From Rhizophagus clarus (taxonomy: Eukaryota > Glomeromycota > Glomeromycetes > Glomerales > Glomeraceae): a stretch of 64,000 bases of DNA. A program made the translations under genes and the position numbers. Below the pieces are notes generated by a model that was not told the origin of the DNA, ran no database searches, and saw only the letters and a list, made by a program, of their open reading frames with translations. Below are positions 11,891 through 22,157 of the stretch, piece after piece (the stretch's first letter is position 1; every line of letters starts with the position of its first letter). Location: contig BLAL01000006.1 in assembly GCA_015698045.1 (NCBI GenBank), forward strand, positions 1,054,001-1,118,000, in the 5' to 3' direction.

Positions 11891-13985
11891 CTTGTGCACT
11901 GAATTGTTATCCTATTCCTAATGATTATATAATACAAACAAAATGGGGACGTGGAAAAGAAAACAAGGTAGTTCAATGTATAATTACATATCAAGAAAAT
12001 AGACCTTTGTATTGCATATAATATGGCAAAAATTTTAATGAACAAGTCTTTTCTAAGTTATCAGCTACTAATACTGCTGATTTGTTGCATAAGGTAGGTG
12101 GTAATGATTTAAAAATTAATATATTTAAATAATACCATTAATTTTTATTTTTCTATAGAAATATATAGAAAATCAAACCAAAATCGCAGGAACTTTGCTT
12201 TTTGGATTACAACTTAATAAACTAAAGAATACCAAGAAATGAGATCAGTCAAACTATACACAAAGCTTCTGAAGCCTGTTAATAAGATGTTAACTTCTGG
12301 ATTAACAAAACGAGCAGCAAAGATAGCATCTAAAATGTCAGAATGATTTTCAGAAATTGCCAATGACTTTTATCTTCCAGAAGATGCCCCATTATTAGAA
12401 TCAATGGAATTTAGCATTAAAGATAAAAAATATGATATTTATTATAGAAAAGAAAATCAAGTTTTAAAACATAAAAAAGAAGCTGCAATTGTAAGAGCAA
12501 TGGATAAGAGCAGAATTTTACATAATGGCTATAGACATCTTACGGCAATTGAACCAAACTTACTAAGAGAAAAAGCAGTATCTGGACAAAAAGTTTTTAT
12601 TAATAATTTAATGAAACAAAATATTAATATTAAAATTATTGATATTACAACAACAATAGCAGTAGTAGATCCTGATGAAACACCACATATTATGGATAAA
12701 AATATTGTAGAAACAGTTATTAATTCAGTTGGTAAAGTAGGAGTTTGAAGTATCAAAGAAATTTTACTATTTCTTATACCAAATTTAATTAAAAAAAATA
12801 TTTTAAATCCATCTCATCCTATTATTTCAATTAGAATTTCAGGAGATGGAAGGAATGTTAGCCAAAAGGTTAAACATGTAATGATAACATTTGCAATTCT
12901 TGATTATAAAGAAGTTCTGTTTTTTCCTGTCATTATATTCTTATTCTTTATCCTGGTTCTGAAGAATATAATACTTTAGATATAACTACAAGATCACTAA
13001 GAGAAGAATTATGGCAACTTAAACACCAAGGACTCATTGTTAGTTAAAGTATATTGGAAATTTGAATTTTACTTTTCTTCAGATTGGAAGTTTTTAATTA
13101 TTTGTTTAGGATTTAATTCTCCAACCAGTAATTATTTTTGCCCCTGGTGTTTAATTAAAAAGAATCAACATAGTGATTTGGATGCTAATTAGACAATTTC
13201 AAAAAATATGAATAAATTGAGAAATAATCATACCCTTTATCCAGGTCATCAAAAGAAATCATTATTTGATATGATTGATTTGGAAAATTATTTAGTTGAT
13301 GAGTTATATATTATGTTAAGAATTACTGATAGACTTTGGAGTTTAGTAATACATAAAGTTACTGCATTAGGATTTTTTGATATAGCTTATGAAGTTATTA
13401 TTAAAGAAATACAACGAATTGGTGTTTGCTTTCAATTTTGGCAAGAAAGAGATTCAAATAAATGGGTATATACATCACTTATAGGGCAAGATAAAATTAA
13501 AGTATTATGTAATTTTAACTTGAAAACAATTTTAGAACCTACTAGAGCATAAATAATATGAAAATTATGGGATAATTTTAATAATCTTTATAGCGCTTTG
13601 AAAAATGAAAATACTGATCTTACGGAATTTCAATCTGCTGCTAAAATATGGCTCAATTATTTTCTTACCCCTTCAGTTGGAAATCCTGAAAATTCTAATT
13701 TTATTAAAGGTCTTTATCGACCAGCAGATATAACCCATATATGCATATATTAGTATGGCATATATGAGAATTTATGGAAAAACATAATAAATGGGATATT
13801 AAATCCTTTTCCTGTTCTCCGGTTAAAAAGAAGAACCATATACAAGTATCTTTTTTTTCACAAAACCATGAAAGATAGAGGCAAACTTGTTAATTCTAAA
13901 ACTGCAATAATAGAAATACTTGAAGAAGAAAATAGATCACTTTATGAATTATCTGATAATATTTCTCTTATTTGTGACAAGCGTT
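11891..13985 (+). pseudogene. 3' part of the multicopy unknown gene
   Basis: This continues the frame opened at 2764. Recognisable pieces in order are LNCYPIPNDYIIQTKWGRG to 12020; a possible intron at about 12094–12158 (gtaggt...ctatag); then KYIENQTKIAGTLLFGLQLNK (1-nt frameshift near 12222). After it come MRSVKLYTKLLKPVNKML, SKMSE*FSEIANDFYLPEDAP, the open run 12404–12748, HPIISIRISGDGRNVSQKVKH, FNSPTSNYFCPWC and the open run 13208–13552. The last pieces run to KTAIIEILEEENRSLYELSD. There are several stops and at least two frameshifts. A CPWC motif suggests zinc binding. The overall style (single large domain, multicopy) recalls transposase-derived families, but I cannot place it. Confidence 0.6.
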
Positions 13986-15019
13986 AAAAAATTTGAATTA
14001 TTAATAAAAAAAATTAATAAAATTTCATATTTTATTAATTACTCTAAACAAATCAATATTTACATTTCAAAATAAATCAATTTAAACTTCTAATTTGAGA
14101 TATATAAAAATTCATGGTAACATGTCCAGCATAACAAAAATTATCATTAATTTCATAATCCTTTTTTTCTTTTCATTCAATAATAACCTCTCCTCTTTTA
14201 TAACAAGAGTTTTTTTTTTATTTTCTTTACAGGCTGCTCTTTGATTAATAAGTGCAGCTAAAAGATTAGTTTCACAAGTCCCTACCCCACTTTTGCATGA
14301 TTTATTCAGTTGATCAGTAAAACTATATATGTTATACTTGTAGCCGAAACCTCCTTAGTTTCAGCCCTATGAAAAAAGATCATACAATAATTGTGCAATA
14401 TTTGTTCAAGTCCATGTGGAAATCATCCAGTTTTTGCAGTTTTTTGTTAAAAATAGCCATTCAGACTTTTATAGCGTATTAAATGTGTGCGATTTTTGTA
14501 CAATTGAAAATTTAACATACAGAAATCGTTCAATTTATGTACAATAAAAATTTTTATGATATAAAATGTGTGCAATTATTATACAAATTTAAAAATAAAC
14601 TTAAATTTAGGATACAGAAAGCGTTCAATTTTTATACAATTGTACAATAAACAAAAATGTATAGTAATTATGCAGTTTTAGATGGCATTGTACCAGTCTT
14701 AATTATGAGAAGTGAATAAAGATGACAATTTAAAATAAACATGATCTCAAGCGCAATCACATCAGACCATTTTTACAATCTAAAGACAAAAATATTATTA
14801 TACGAAATTTAAAGATTTTTAATAAAATTTTTGCTTATTATTAAATCTCTAGCTATAATCATCCAATATTTGTGCAATATTTATTCAAGTTCGTACAACT
14901 TTTGCAGTTTTTTGGACAAAAATAGCCATGGCGATTTTATAGTGTATTAAAAGTGTGCGAGTTTTATACAATTGAAAATAAAACTTAAATTAAGTATACA
15001 GAAAATGTTCAATTTATGT
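13986..15019. other. AT-rich non-coding DNA with a duplicated segment and a short gene relic
   Basis: On the minus strand about 14150–14345 there is a short coding-like relic (NKSCKSGVGTCETNLLAALINQRAACKENK) with no clear ends or family. From 14370 to 15019 two diverged copies of a segment about 460 bp apart share 'gtgcaatatttgttcaag', 'tttgcagttttttg' and 'aaaaatagcca' wording. The same repeat family continues at 22662–22735, on the other side of the gypsy insertion. Confidence 0.4.
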
Positions 15020-15523
15020 TGTTCACCAACTCAGTCCGTCGAGCAGTGAATTATGAATATCTTCAGGGAGACACTAGCTATGAAGTATTCCAATCAATTC
15101 CTTACACGCTAAAAGGCAGTGTATTCGATAATTGAAATGTATCTTTATTAGTTGTAGGTACGTTAACAACTTATACAATAAGGCAATCTTATAACACTTG
15201 CAATTACAACTTTATTATAAACAACTTGTCTCAACTTCTTTTATTTTAAGCGAATATTCAAGATATTTATACAAATTGAACTTCATTCTAGTATATAAAT
15301 AATATAAGATATAAAAGATATAAATATAATAAATAATATATAAGAAATTTAAATAATAAAAGAAATATAAGAAATAAATACTATATATACTATAAATGAT
15401 ATATAAGAAATATATACTAAATATACTAAATATACTTAATATACTTTATATACTACGTTGATCATTTGTGGCGCAGTAATATTAATATTCATCATTATAT
15501 AAATGCAAATCATTCGTCTAACA
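15020..15523 (-). repeat. 3' LTR of the gypsy element
   Basis: A direct repeat of 22158–22661 that starts TGTTCACC and ends TCTAACA on the plus strand (TG...CA in both orientations). Its interior is rich in 'atataagaaat' and 'actaaatata' tracts. It differs from the other LTR at five positions (for example cacgcta/catgcta and attcgat/atttgat). Confidence 0.96.
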
Positions 15524-15948
15524 ACTCTCCTCTCCTAAATTTTGAGCTCCTGCAAAATCCTGATTCAAATAACTTCTTAATACCAAGATTTCTTGACGCT
15601 TCATTTTTCTTATATCTTGAACATTCAAATACTTAGTTCGCAGTATTTGAGAGGGATTAGGTTCAAAAAGGTCAAAAGTATATTCTATCATGGTCGAGTA
15701 ATGCTTTGTTAACTTTCTCTTCATCCTGAACCTTTCCGACGTTGATTCTATCTCTGCGAGTATTTTTCCTAGAAAATAAGCATTTACTAACAATAGAATC
15801 CTATTTTTGAGCTGTATCGAGCGCTGTAACTGTATATAGGACTTCAAAAACTTTTCTTCTATATCCATATCTTCTAAATATGGTGGAATCATTGGTCCTA
15901 TTTTTAAAGGATGAGTTTCTTGAAGATCAATAAGAAATAAAGAAAAAT

Positions 15949-15952
<4 letters not shown>
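15518..15952 (-). CDS. Accessory ORF just inside the 3' LTR of the gypsy element
   Basis: A 144-residue frame in the sense orientation of the retrotransposon, starting MDFSLFLIDLQETHPL and ending 6 bp inside the LTR. It is charged, mostly helical in character, with no recognised domain (KNRILLLVNAYFLGKILAEIE, RFRMKRKLTKHY). Its ATG follows a poly-A tract (poly-T at 15952–15980 on the plus strand), which may be an unstable leader. It could be an envelope-position accessory gene or a captured host exon. It is open despite decay elsewhere, which suggests selection or recent insertion. Confidence 0.45.
15524..15536 (-). promoter_or_regulatory. Polypurine tract
   Basis: Directly upstream of the 3' LTR on the sense strand is the purine run AGGAGAGGAGAGT. 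This is the expected place and composition for the primer of plus-strand DNA synthesis. It overlaps the end of the 144-residue ORF. Confidence 0.85.
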
Positions 15953-15980
<28 letters not shown>

Positions 15981-16509
15981 CGATATTTATACTTTACTAT
16001 ATATATATGTAATAATTAAATCGTCATATTATATCATACTTCATCATTGTCGATCACTAAATTAATATTAACTCAAAATTTGCTCAATATTATGAATTTT
16101 GTTGATCGTATCATTACATAATAATGATATATATATTTTTCTATTCACTACACCACACTCCCAACCCGCTAGTAAATGGGGGTCACTCGTGATATACCAA
16201 GCTAAGAAGCCCCCGAAGGGAATTCATGCCGAAGCCCGAAATTAGCAAGGCATAGAAGCCGATCATCTTGGCCAGGAATGACCGAGTACATGTGACGAAG
16301 ATTTGGTGCTATGATCAGCCTTCCCTTATATCCTACTTTTTCAAATTTTCCAAATTATGGGATTGGGAAATATTGGTAATTTCTGATAAAATTCGGTTTG
16401 ATTTTTGTGGTAATTTCTGGGAAGCTGGGAAGATTCTTCATTTAAATTTTCATCAATGTCGCACCATCTCTAAATCATCTTCATCTTCTTTTCTTCATTA
16501 ATTTTCAAT
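15953..16509 (+). promoter_or_regulatory. Promoter-like and leader region of the antisense gene
   Basis: Between the accessory ORF and the antisense gene is a poly-T tract (15952–15980), TATATATA-type stretches near 16000 and 16125–16138, and then a block of balanced composition at 16145–16340. No strong frame is present; the 77-codon frame at 16268–16501 has no known features. This looks like a TATA-containing promoter and 5' leader for the gene starting at 16510. That is inference from composition and position. Confidence 0.35.
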
Positions 16510-17019
16510 ATGACTCGCACTGACACCAATGTTGCTCGCAGAAAACTTCGCAGTTCACGCGCCTCTCGAGGCCAAAATAATAAAAGAAAACATAATAAAC
16601 CAAGTAAGACCGTCAGAAGAAGGCATTTTCGAAGAAAAGGTCTTGATAAGCCTCAAAAAAGTGAAGGCTTAGCTCAACAAGCTCTTGGCGTCGCGGCTTC
16701 CTTATTTATGGAAAAGGAAGAGTTGGAGAAGAAGGTAGTTCACAAAGAAGATGAGATTGGGCATTTAAAAGAAACAGAAGACCAAAATAGGCTTCTAAGA
16801 ACTCAAGTACAGTCGTTAACTTTGAATAAGTCTAGGTTAGAGATGAAGATAAGTTCCTTAAGACAGGAACGAGAAGGGTGGCGTCGTAAATTTGTGGCAG
16901 AGCAAGAAACAGCAGTTCGAGCTGTAGCGATTGCAAATAGAGTTCAACAATCCCCTTCTACTCCTACTACTTCTATCACTAATCTCGACAATTTTCCTCC
17001 TCTTCCTCCTATTGTATAA
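16510..17019 (+). CDS. Antisense gene inside the gypsy element: basic coiled-coil protein
   Basis: An intact 169-residue frame on the strand opposite to gag-pol. Residues 8–50 are highly basic (RRKLRSSRASRG, KTVRRRHFRRKG) and could serve as nuclear localisation or nucleic-acid binding. Residues about 65–135 are a heptad-like coiled coil (MEKEELEKKVVHKEDEIGHLKE...LRQEREGWRRKF). The tail is Pro/Ser/Thr-rich (NFPPLPPIV). Antisense ORFs near the 3' LTR are known in some plant gypsy elements, but I know of no homologue of this one. It might regulate the element or be a captured host gene. The start ATG follows a clean AT-rich leader. Confidence 0.6.
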   Translation: MTRTDTNVARRKLRSSRASRGQNNKRKHNKPSKTVRRRHFRRKGLDKPQKSEGLAQQALGVAASLFMEKEELEKKVVHKEDEIGHLKETEDQNRLLRTQVQSLTLNKSRLEMKISSLRQEREGWRRKFVAEQETAVRAVAIANRVQQSPSTPTTSITNLDNFPPLPPIV

Positions 17020-17227
17020 ATAATTTTTCCTTTCCTTCATTTATTTTCTTCTTTTCCTTTGCGTTGTAATTTTTCTTCTTTTCTTTTTAATAAAATTTTC
17101 ACAAAATTTTTCAAATTATTTTGGGGCAGCTGGTTGAATATTCTTGTGATTCCACTGTGAAACTTGTAGATCATACTTAAATTAAATTGTCATATTTCCA
17201 CGAGGTGTAAATCTAAATTTTTACTAA

Positions 17228-18484
17228 CTATACTGCAATGATCGGTGCCCAATTTTGTCGATCGTAATACAATTTTAACAAACTTCCATTTACAGGAGTT
17301 CGTAAAACTTTTCCTTCCATAGAGCGTAATTTGTAAGCACCATTTTGCCTGATTTCATGAATATAAAAGGGACCTTTCCATTTTGGGTCTAATTTTCCCA
17401 TCCATTGTTTTTCTTTTGCAGCGTCGTAATATAAGACTTTATCTCCTATTTCAAAATTTAACTCCTTTTTAATTTTCTGATCGTGATAATCTTTTTGCTT
17501 GACCTGACTCTCTCGAACCTTTATCTTTGCTTCTTCTCGCACATGAGGAAGATCATCGATTAAAGATAAAAGTCTTTGATTTATATGTTCCAAATTATCA
17601 GATAAGTTATCCACAGGGAGTTTAGCTTCTCTTCCATTTACCAAATAAAAGGGCGATATTTTCGTGGTAGAATGTTTGCTTGTCCGATATGCAAACAAGA
17701 CTGGAGCAATATATCTATCCCACTCGTTGGTCTGGATTACTAACTTTGATAATGATTCACATAAGGTACGATTAAATCGTTCGACCAATCCATTTGTTTG
17801 TGGGTGATAGGGAGTAGAAAATACATGTTTAATCCCAAATTTCTCCAAAAGTTTTTCTACCATTTGATTATTGAAATGTGTTCCTCTATCTGACAATAAT
17901 TTTGCAGGGCATCCATGACGACAAATAATATCTTCATAGATAAATTGTGATGTTTCTTCCGCAGTAGCACGTAATACTGGTCTCGCTTCAGGCCATTTGG
18001 TCATATAATCCATAGCAACAATTATATAACGATTTCCATTAGGAGTTATGGGTAATGGTCCAACAAAGTCTATTCCTACTTGATAAAAAGGTCCATGCAC
18101 GGCAATAGGGTGGAGCAATTGGTTTGCTTTAGATTTTCCTCTTCTTTGACAAGAATCATATGATCTAACATATTCTCTTATGTTTTCATACATTTGAGGC
18201 CAATAGTAACGATCCTTAATTTTATTGAACATGGTATCTACTGCAAAATAAGCGGCAGTAGGATCATTATGCATCATATATAATAGTGGTTCCAATTCAA
18301 AATTTCTAATGACTTTCAATAATTGTCCATTTTTCCTTTTGTTTTTCTTATAGAGATAATTTAATTTTAATTCAAAATTGTTGCAGAGGTTGATAAATTT
18401 CTGTTTTTCTCGAGACGTATTAAAGGTAGGTAATATTTGTTGATGTAAATATTGATATATTTGGTGGTATTGGTTGTGATCCAT
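17228..18484 (-). CDS. Ty3/gypsy integrase
   Basis: A 418-residue frame. The catalytic triad is present: Asp in VGIDFVGPLP, Asp in LLSDRGTHF and Glu in TNGLVERFNRTL. C-terminal to it are the integrase SH3-like fold and GPY/F-type motif KWKGPFYI. The N-terminal zinc-binding module is degenerate. In the usual pattern HxxxTAGHxG...CxxC, the second His is Tyr (PTAAYFA) and the first Cys is Tyr (VRSYDSCQ), each explainable by one transition. In the autonomous relatives this protein is released from a Gag-Pol polyprotein and joins cDNA ends to the genome. No chromodomain follows. It starts about 50 nt after the frame of the Cys-rich segment ends. Confidence 0.92.
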   Translation of the reverse strand: MDHNQYHQIYQYLHQQILPTFNTSREKQKFINLCNNFELKLNYLYKKNKRKNGQLLKVIRNFELEPLLYMMHNDPTAAYFAVDTMFNKIKDRYYWPQMYENIREYVRSYDSCQRRGKSKANQLLHPIAVHGPFYQVGIDFVGPLPITPNGNRYIIVAMDYMTKWPEARPVLRATAEETSQFIYEDIICRHGCPAKLLSDRGTHFNNQMVEKLLEKFGIKHVFSTPYHPQTNGLVERFNRTLCESLSKLVIQTNEWDRYIAPVLFAYRTSKHSTTKISPFYLVNGREAKLPVDNLSDNLEHINQRLLSLIDDLPHVREEAKIKVRESQVKQKDYHDQKIKKELNFEIGDKVLYYDAAKEKQWMGKLDPKWKGPFYIHEIRQNGAYKLRSMEGKVLRTPVNGSLLKLYYDRQNWAPIIAV

Positions 18485-18555
18485 GATGGGCTGTTAGTCA
18501 CAATGCTAACACTTTCGCTTTCACCCGTTTGTTTTCTTTTCTTTTGGTGCTGAGT

Positions 18556-19030
18556 TTAGAAAAGTGGTTGTTGGACGAACACTTTGATATTATTCATGAT
18601 TATTTTAGTTTCGTAATAATAATTTTCAATTTGAACATCAATAGGTTCGTTCCACCAGGGTTCATTAACCAAATAGTCTGGATTTATATCTGGATGGATA
18701 CGGGTTTGCCGAATTTCATATTCCTCTTCTTCATCATACTTCCAACCGATTCCTGGAGGAGAATGTTCATCTTGCGACATTTCCATCTCAGTGGTCTCTT
18801 TAAGAATTTCTAAATATTGCATCTCTACATCTCCAAAATATTCTTCTGCTAATTCTCTGAAACAAGTTTTGCAAGTAAGTACATCACTACGACAGTACTA
18901 TTGATCATATGGAGGTGGATAAGAAAATAACATCCAATTTTCTCTTTTTGAGTTTAAAAGCGTTCCACAATTCTCGCAATGGTTTCGATAGTTAGGACGA
19001 TCATTATCTAGGATTCCTAGATCTTTGGTG
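18556..19030 (-). pseudogene. Cys-rich segment replacing RT/RNase H
   Basis: Where reverse transcriptase and RNase H should lie, the sense strand instead reads DNDRPNYRNHCENCGTLLNS, then LTCKTCFRELAEEYFG (one TAG between), then an acidic Trp/Tyr-rich stretch (MEMSQDEHSPPGIGWKYDEEEEYE). Two CxxC pairs spaced like this suggest a zinc-ribbon-type fold. A frameshift separates it from the preceding protease/RT frame. I do not recognise the protein. It may be captured host sequence or a genuine second gene of a non-autonomous lineage. Confidence 0.45.
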
Positions 19031-20243
19031 AGTTCAACATTTCTTTGACTATAGCACGTTCTATTTCCATATCGCATTTACTCCAAATATAAGTCTTTGC
19101 TCGATTGATGATTTCTTCTTCCTTTTGTAGTTGCGCTTGAATTTTCTGACTCTTAGCGCATCTTTTCTTTTCAATTCTTTGTTGACACTCAAAGCAAATT
19201 CTATGAGTATGATGTCCATCATTAATAAAGCATGCATCTCCTCCTTTCTTTTCTACAATTACCACAGGAGAAGCCCAAGGACTAGATGATTTTCTAATAA
19301 TGCCTTGTGTTTTCATTTTCACAATCTCATTCTTTAAAAATTCCCTTTTTACTGGATTCATTCTATAGGGAGGTTGAGCAACAGGAGCAGCGTCTCCGGT
19401 CAAGATCTTATGTCGAATGACATGAGTTTTTCCTATTCTGGTTTGACTTTTTGCACAGATGTCTTCATATTCTTTCATAAGGGACTGAAAGAGTGTTTGT
19501 AGATGATGATCCAACGGTCCTAGATTGGATTTTACCACTGCTGAAGAATTATTCTCTTCCTGTACTTCTGCAAGGAATACAGCAGGATTTCCTTCATTTT
19601 TATTATCAGACGTCTCTTCTTCCTCAGAGTAATCTGGCGAGTGCATTTCCATCCAGGGATTATATTCTAAGTCATCTGAATCTGAGTCCCAGGTATCTGA
19701 ATAATATAAAGGAGCTTCAACTAACTCCTCATTTTCATATTCTTCATCGTCTTCTTCTTCTTCTTCTAGGGATTCAGTATTAATAAGAGCTTTAGTTACC
19801 GTAAAAATTAAAGGTACATTTACGGTTCTTCCTTTATAATGGACTGACAATTTTTCTGCCCTCCAATTAACGATTGCATTAACTCTTCTAAGCCAATCAT
19901 TTCCTAGAATAAGAACATCATCTTGGGAATCCAAAACATGCACTGGTGTTTGTACTATAATATGGCTGAGATGGATTGGTAATGCGGCAATCATTCCTAA
20001 TGCACGAACTCTGGTTCCATTAGCAGTAACAATCACCATATTAGAGGATTGATCGATTTGATAGCCAAGTTGTTTCATCAATGATTTGGTAATTATACTT
20101 GTTGCAACCCCACTATCAATCACGGCAGAGATGGGTTCTTTTCCTACGTACAATTCACATCGCGCAGCAGTAGTTTGATCAAGATCAGGGGAATCATTTC
20201 TTTCAATAAAATTAGTTTCTTTTTCCCTGGTTCTTCTAACAGC
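19017..20243 (-). pseudogene. Retropepsin and the first part of reverse transcriptase
   Basis: In frame with gag after one TGA (CGA expected). The aspartic protease domain has VIDSGVATSIITKSLM (DSG active site) and VLILGNDWLRRVNA. After an acidic linker (EEEEEDDEEYENEE) the typical RT approach sequence appears: HVIRHKILTGDAAPVAQPPYRMNP...GIIRKSSSPWASPVVIVEKKGG. The frame then leaves RT abruptly and continues in an unrelated Cys-containing sequence (RICFECQQRIEKK). Fingers/palm motifs, YxDD and RNase H are all absent. Confidence 0.88.
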
Positions 20244-21026
20244 TCAGATTAGTCCCAAACGATACTTAGGGATCTCATGCGCAGCTTGTCCTACTGACAA
20301 TCCACAGGGCAAATCTCTCAAGTAATTTGCAACGTTAAATTCAGTAAGTTGCTCAATTGGAGCTGGCAACATTTTTCTTCTAACCTTTTTACTTTTTAAA
20401 GGCTCAGCATCTTGCATTTCTACATCTGGGACAAGTCTAGTTTGTTCTTCTTTTTGAGATTCAGAGCGAGGCATAGCTCTTCTTTTTACTTCTCGAACTT
20501 CTCTTTGGTAGGGTTCTTTTCTCTTAAAAGCGTAAATTTCAGTTTCAAATTCATCATCATATTCTTCATACTCATCAGTTTCATAACACTCTTCTTCATA
20601 GTCCATAAAGTTAACAGGTCGTTGATTATTTCTATTAGATTGAAATTGAACTTGGTTGGGACGTCTGTTTCCTGGAGCGGTACATTCCCTAGCATAATGT
20701 CCTAGTTTCCCACACTTGAAACAAGTCACTTCTCTTTTGTTTCTTGGTCTATTAACATTTTCTGGGCAAGGAGTACGATTATTTGATTGATTAAACTGAG
20801 GAGTTCTGGTAACAGATGCGGACAAATTTGCGTAGTTGATAGATAACTGTTGCATTTGCTTTGTGAGAGCATCAAGTTCATTTTTAAGACTATTTTCTAC
20901 TTGGTTAACTGGAGCTGGAACAGGTGCTGGTGCAACAACACTTTGCGAGGTAGAGGGAATTGGAGCTTCTTTCTTTGGCATTACATTTAATAGGGTATAT
21001 TTTACACCTGATTCTACTAATTTAGC
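20244..21026 (-). pseudogene. Gag C-terminal part with CCHC zinc knuckle
   Basis: Continues the capsid frame after one TGA at about 21027 (AAIE*AKLVESG, Trp expected). It contains a coiled region and the knuckle CFKCGKLGHYARECTAP (C-x2-C-x4-H-x4-C), then an acidic/basic linker. The knuckle binds genomic RNA in retroelement particles. The frame ends at TGA (IRAVRR expected) and reading through leads in phase to the protease. Confidence 0.85.
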
Positions 21027-22133
21027 TCATTCAATAGCAGCAGCTAAGGTGGTTGGAGAAGCCAATACTACTTGACTAACATAGATTGGAGACAATCCAT
21101 TGATAAAGTAGTTGACTTGATGTTGATCTGCTAGAACATTTCCTGTAGTTGCTCTATTTAAGAGTTTTCTAAAGTGTCGAGAGTAATCCTCAATTGATTC
21201 TCCTTCCTTCTGTTTTACTCCTTGTAATTCCCTTGCCCATTGATTCTTTCGGGCTGGTGTAGCAAAGTAAGCAATAAGTCTTTCTTTAAAGGAGTTGGCA
21301 GAGTTTCCTTCCCATTGAGTTATATTTGTCTTATCATTTTGATACCAATCATAGGCAGCTTCCTTCAAATGTCCTGCAGCCAAAGCTACTCTTCTAGCAT
21401 CTGCCCATCCATTAGTTGTATGGGCTTGAATAAAAATTTCAATCCATTCGTTAGGATCTTCTGTGTCATTTCCATAAAATGGTGGTACTTCTACTATTTT
21501 AGTAGCATGATTAGTAGTAGCTGTTCGTAAAGCGGTAAGTGCAGCATTTGTTGCTTGAGCTTCATTATGCACATTTGTAAGGGCAGTTTTCCAATCAACA
21601 CCTCCTGCTCCAAAAACTCCATCCAAGAGCGCCTTCATTTGATCGTTTGTGATAGCCATGTTAAGATTTGGACTTGGTTGAGTATTATGGAAGATCTGAT
21701 GTGCGGTAGCTATTTGTTCTGCAGTTGGAAGACTTTGAAAACCGTTGGTAAGCTCAAATAATTTATGCAAATAAAAAGATAGTTCTAAAAATGGTATAGT
21801 GATTTCTTGGTATCTTATACTTTTTACAATACTTGTAGTTGTATTTACAATAATATCTAATTCAGTAGCAGTATAAAATTCTTCTGTCAATATTTTAAAT
21901 ACAGCAATTGTAGCGCCTGTATACTGTTCTGCAGTATGATGCACTGAAATCCAAAGCCAAAATAGATGAAATCCGTTTGGTATGTTATCAACTGGTATTC
22001 TATCAACAGGATAACACAAGTTACAATAATTTTCTTGTTTTTTAATAGTTATTCCTTGACGATGTTTCTTTAAATGTGCTTTCTTTTGATTCTTAGTTAA
22101 GTTGTAATACGGCATACATTTACTATTATTCAA
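21027..22133 (-). CDS. Gag capsid region of the gypsy element
   Basis: A 368-residue open frame. The N-terminal 150 residues are unusual (His/Lys-rich start, CNLCYP motif). The second half is a typical retrotransposon gag capsid: VPPFYGNDTEDPNEWIEIFIQAH, AAYDWYQND, FKERLIAYFATPARKNQWARELQ, GESIEDYSRHFRKLLNRA and FINGLSP. It assembles the particle that holds the RNA. The first ATG lies about 25 bp downstream of the primer site, which supports this start. Confidence 0.88.
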   Translation of the reverse strand: MNNSKCMPYYNLTKNQKKAHLKKHRQGITIKKQENYCNLCYPVDRIPVDNIPNGFHLFWLWISVHHTAEQYTGATIAVFKILTEEFYTATELDIIVNTTTSIVKSIRYQEITIPFLELSFYLHKLFELTNGFQSLPTAEQIATAHQIFHNTQPSPNLNMAITNDQMKALLDGVFGAGGVDWKTALTNVHNEAQATNAALTALRTATTNHATKIVEVPPFYGNDTEDPNEWIEIFIQAHTTNGWADARRVALAAGHLKEAAYDWYQNDKTNITQWEGNSANSFKERLIAYFATPARKNQWARELQGVKQKEGESIEDYSRHFRKLLNRATTGNVLADQHQVNYFINGLSPIYVSQVVLASPTTLAAAIE

Positions 22134-22141
22134 ATTAACCT

Positions 22142-22155
22142 GGCAGGAATCACCA
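22142..22155 (-). promoter_or_regulatory. Primer-binding site
   Basis: Two bases after the 5' LTR, the sense strand reads TGGTGATTCCTGCC. This is complementary to a tRNA-like 3' end, GGCAGGAATCACCA. Position and the leading TGG match a minus-strand primer site. The tRNA species is not assigned. Confidence 0.75.
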
Positions 22156-22157
22156 AT

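Noticed and set aside
19493..21761. Plus-strand frames opposite gag-protease
   Set aside because: They mirror well-supported minus-strand gag and protease codons and have no motif or leader, unlike the antisense gene at 16510.
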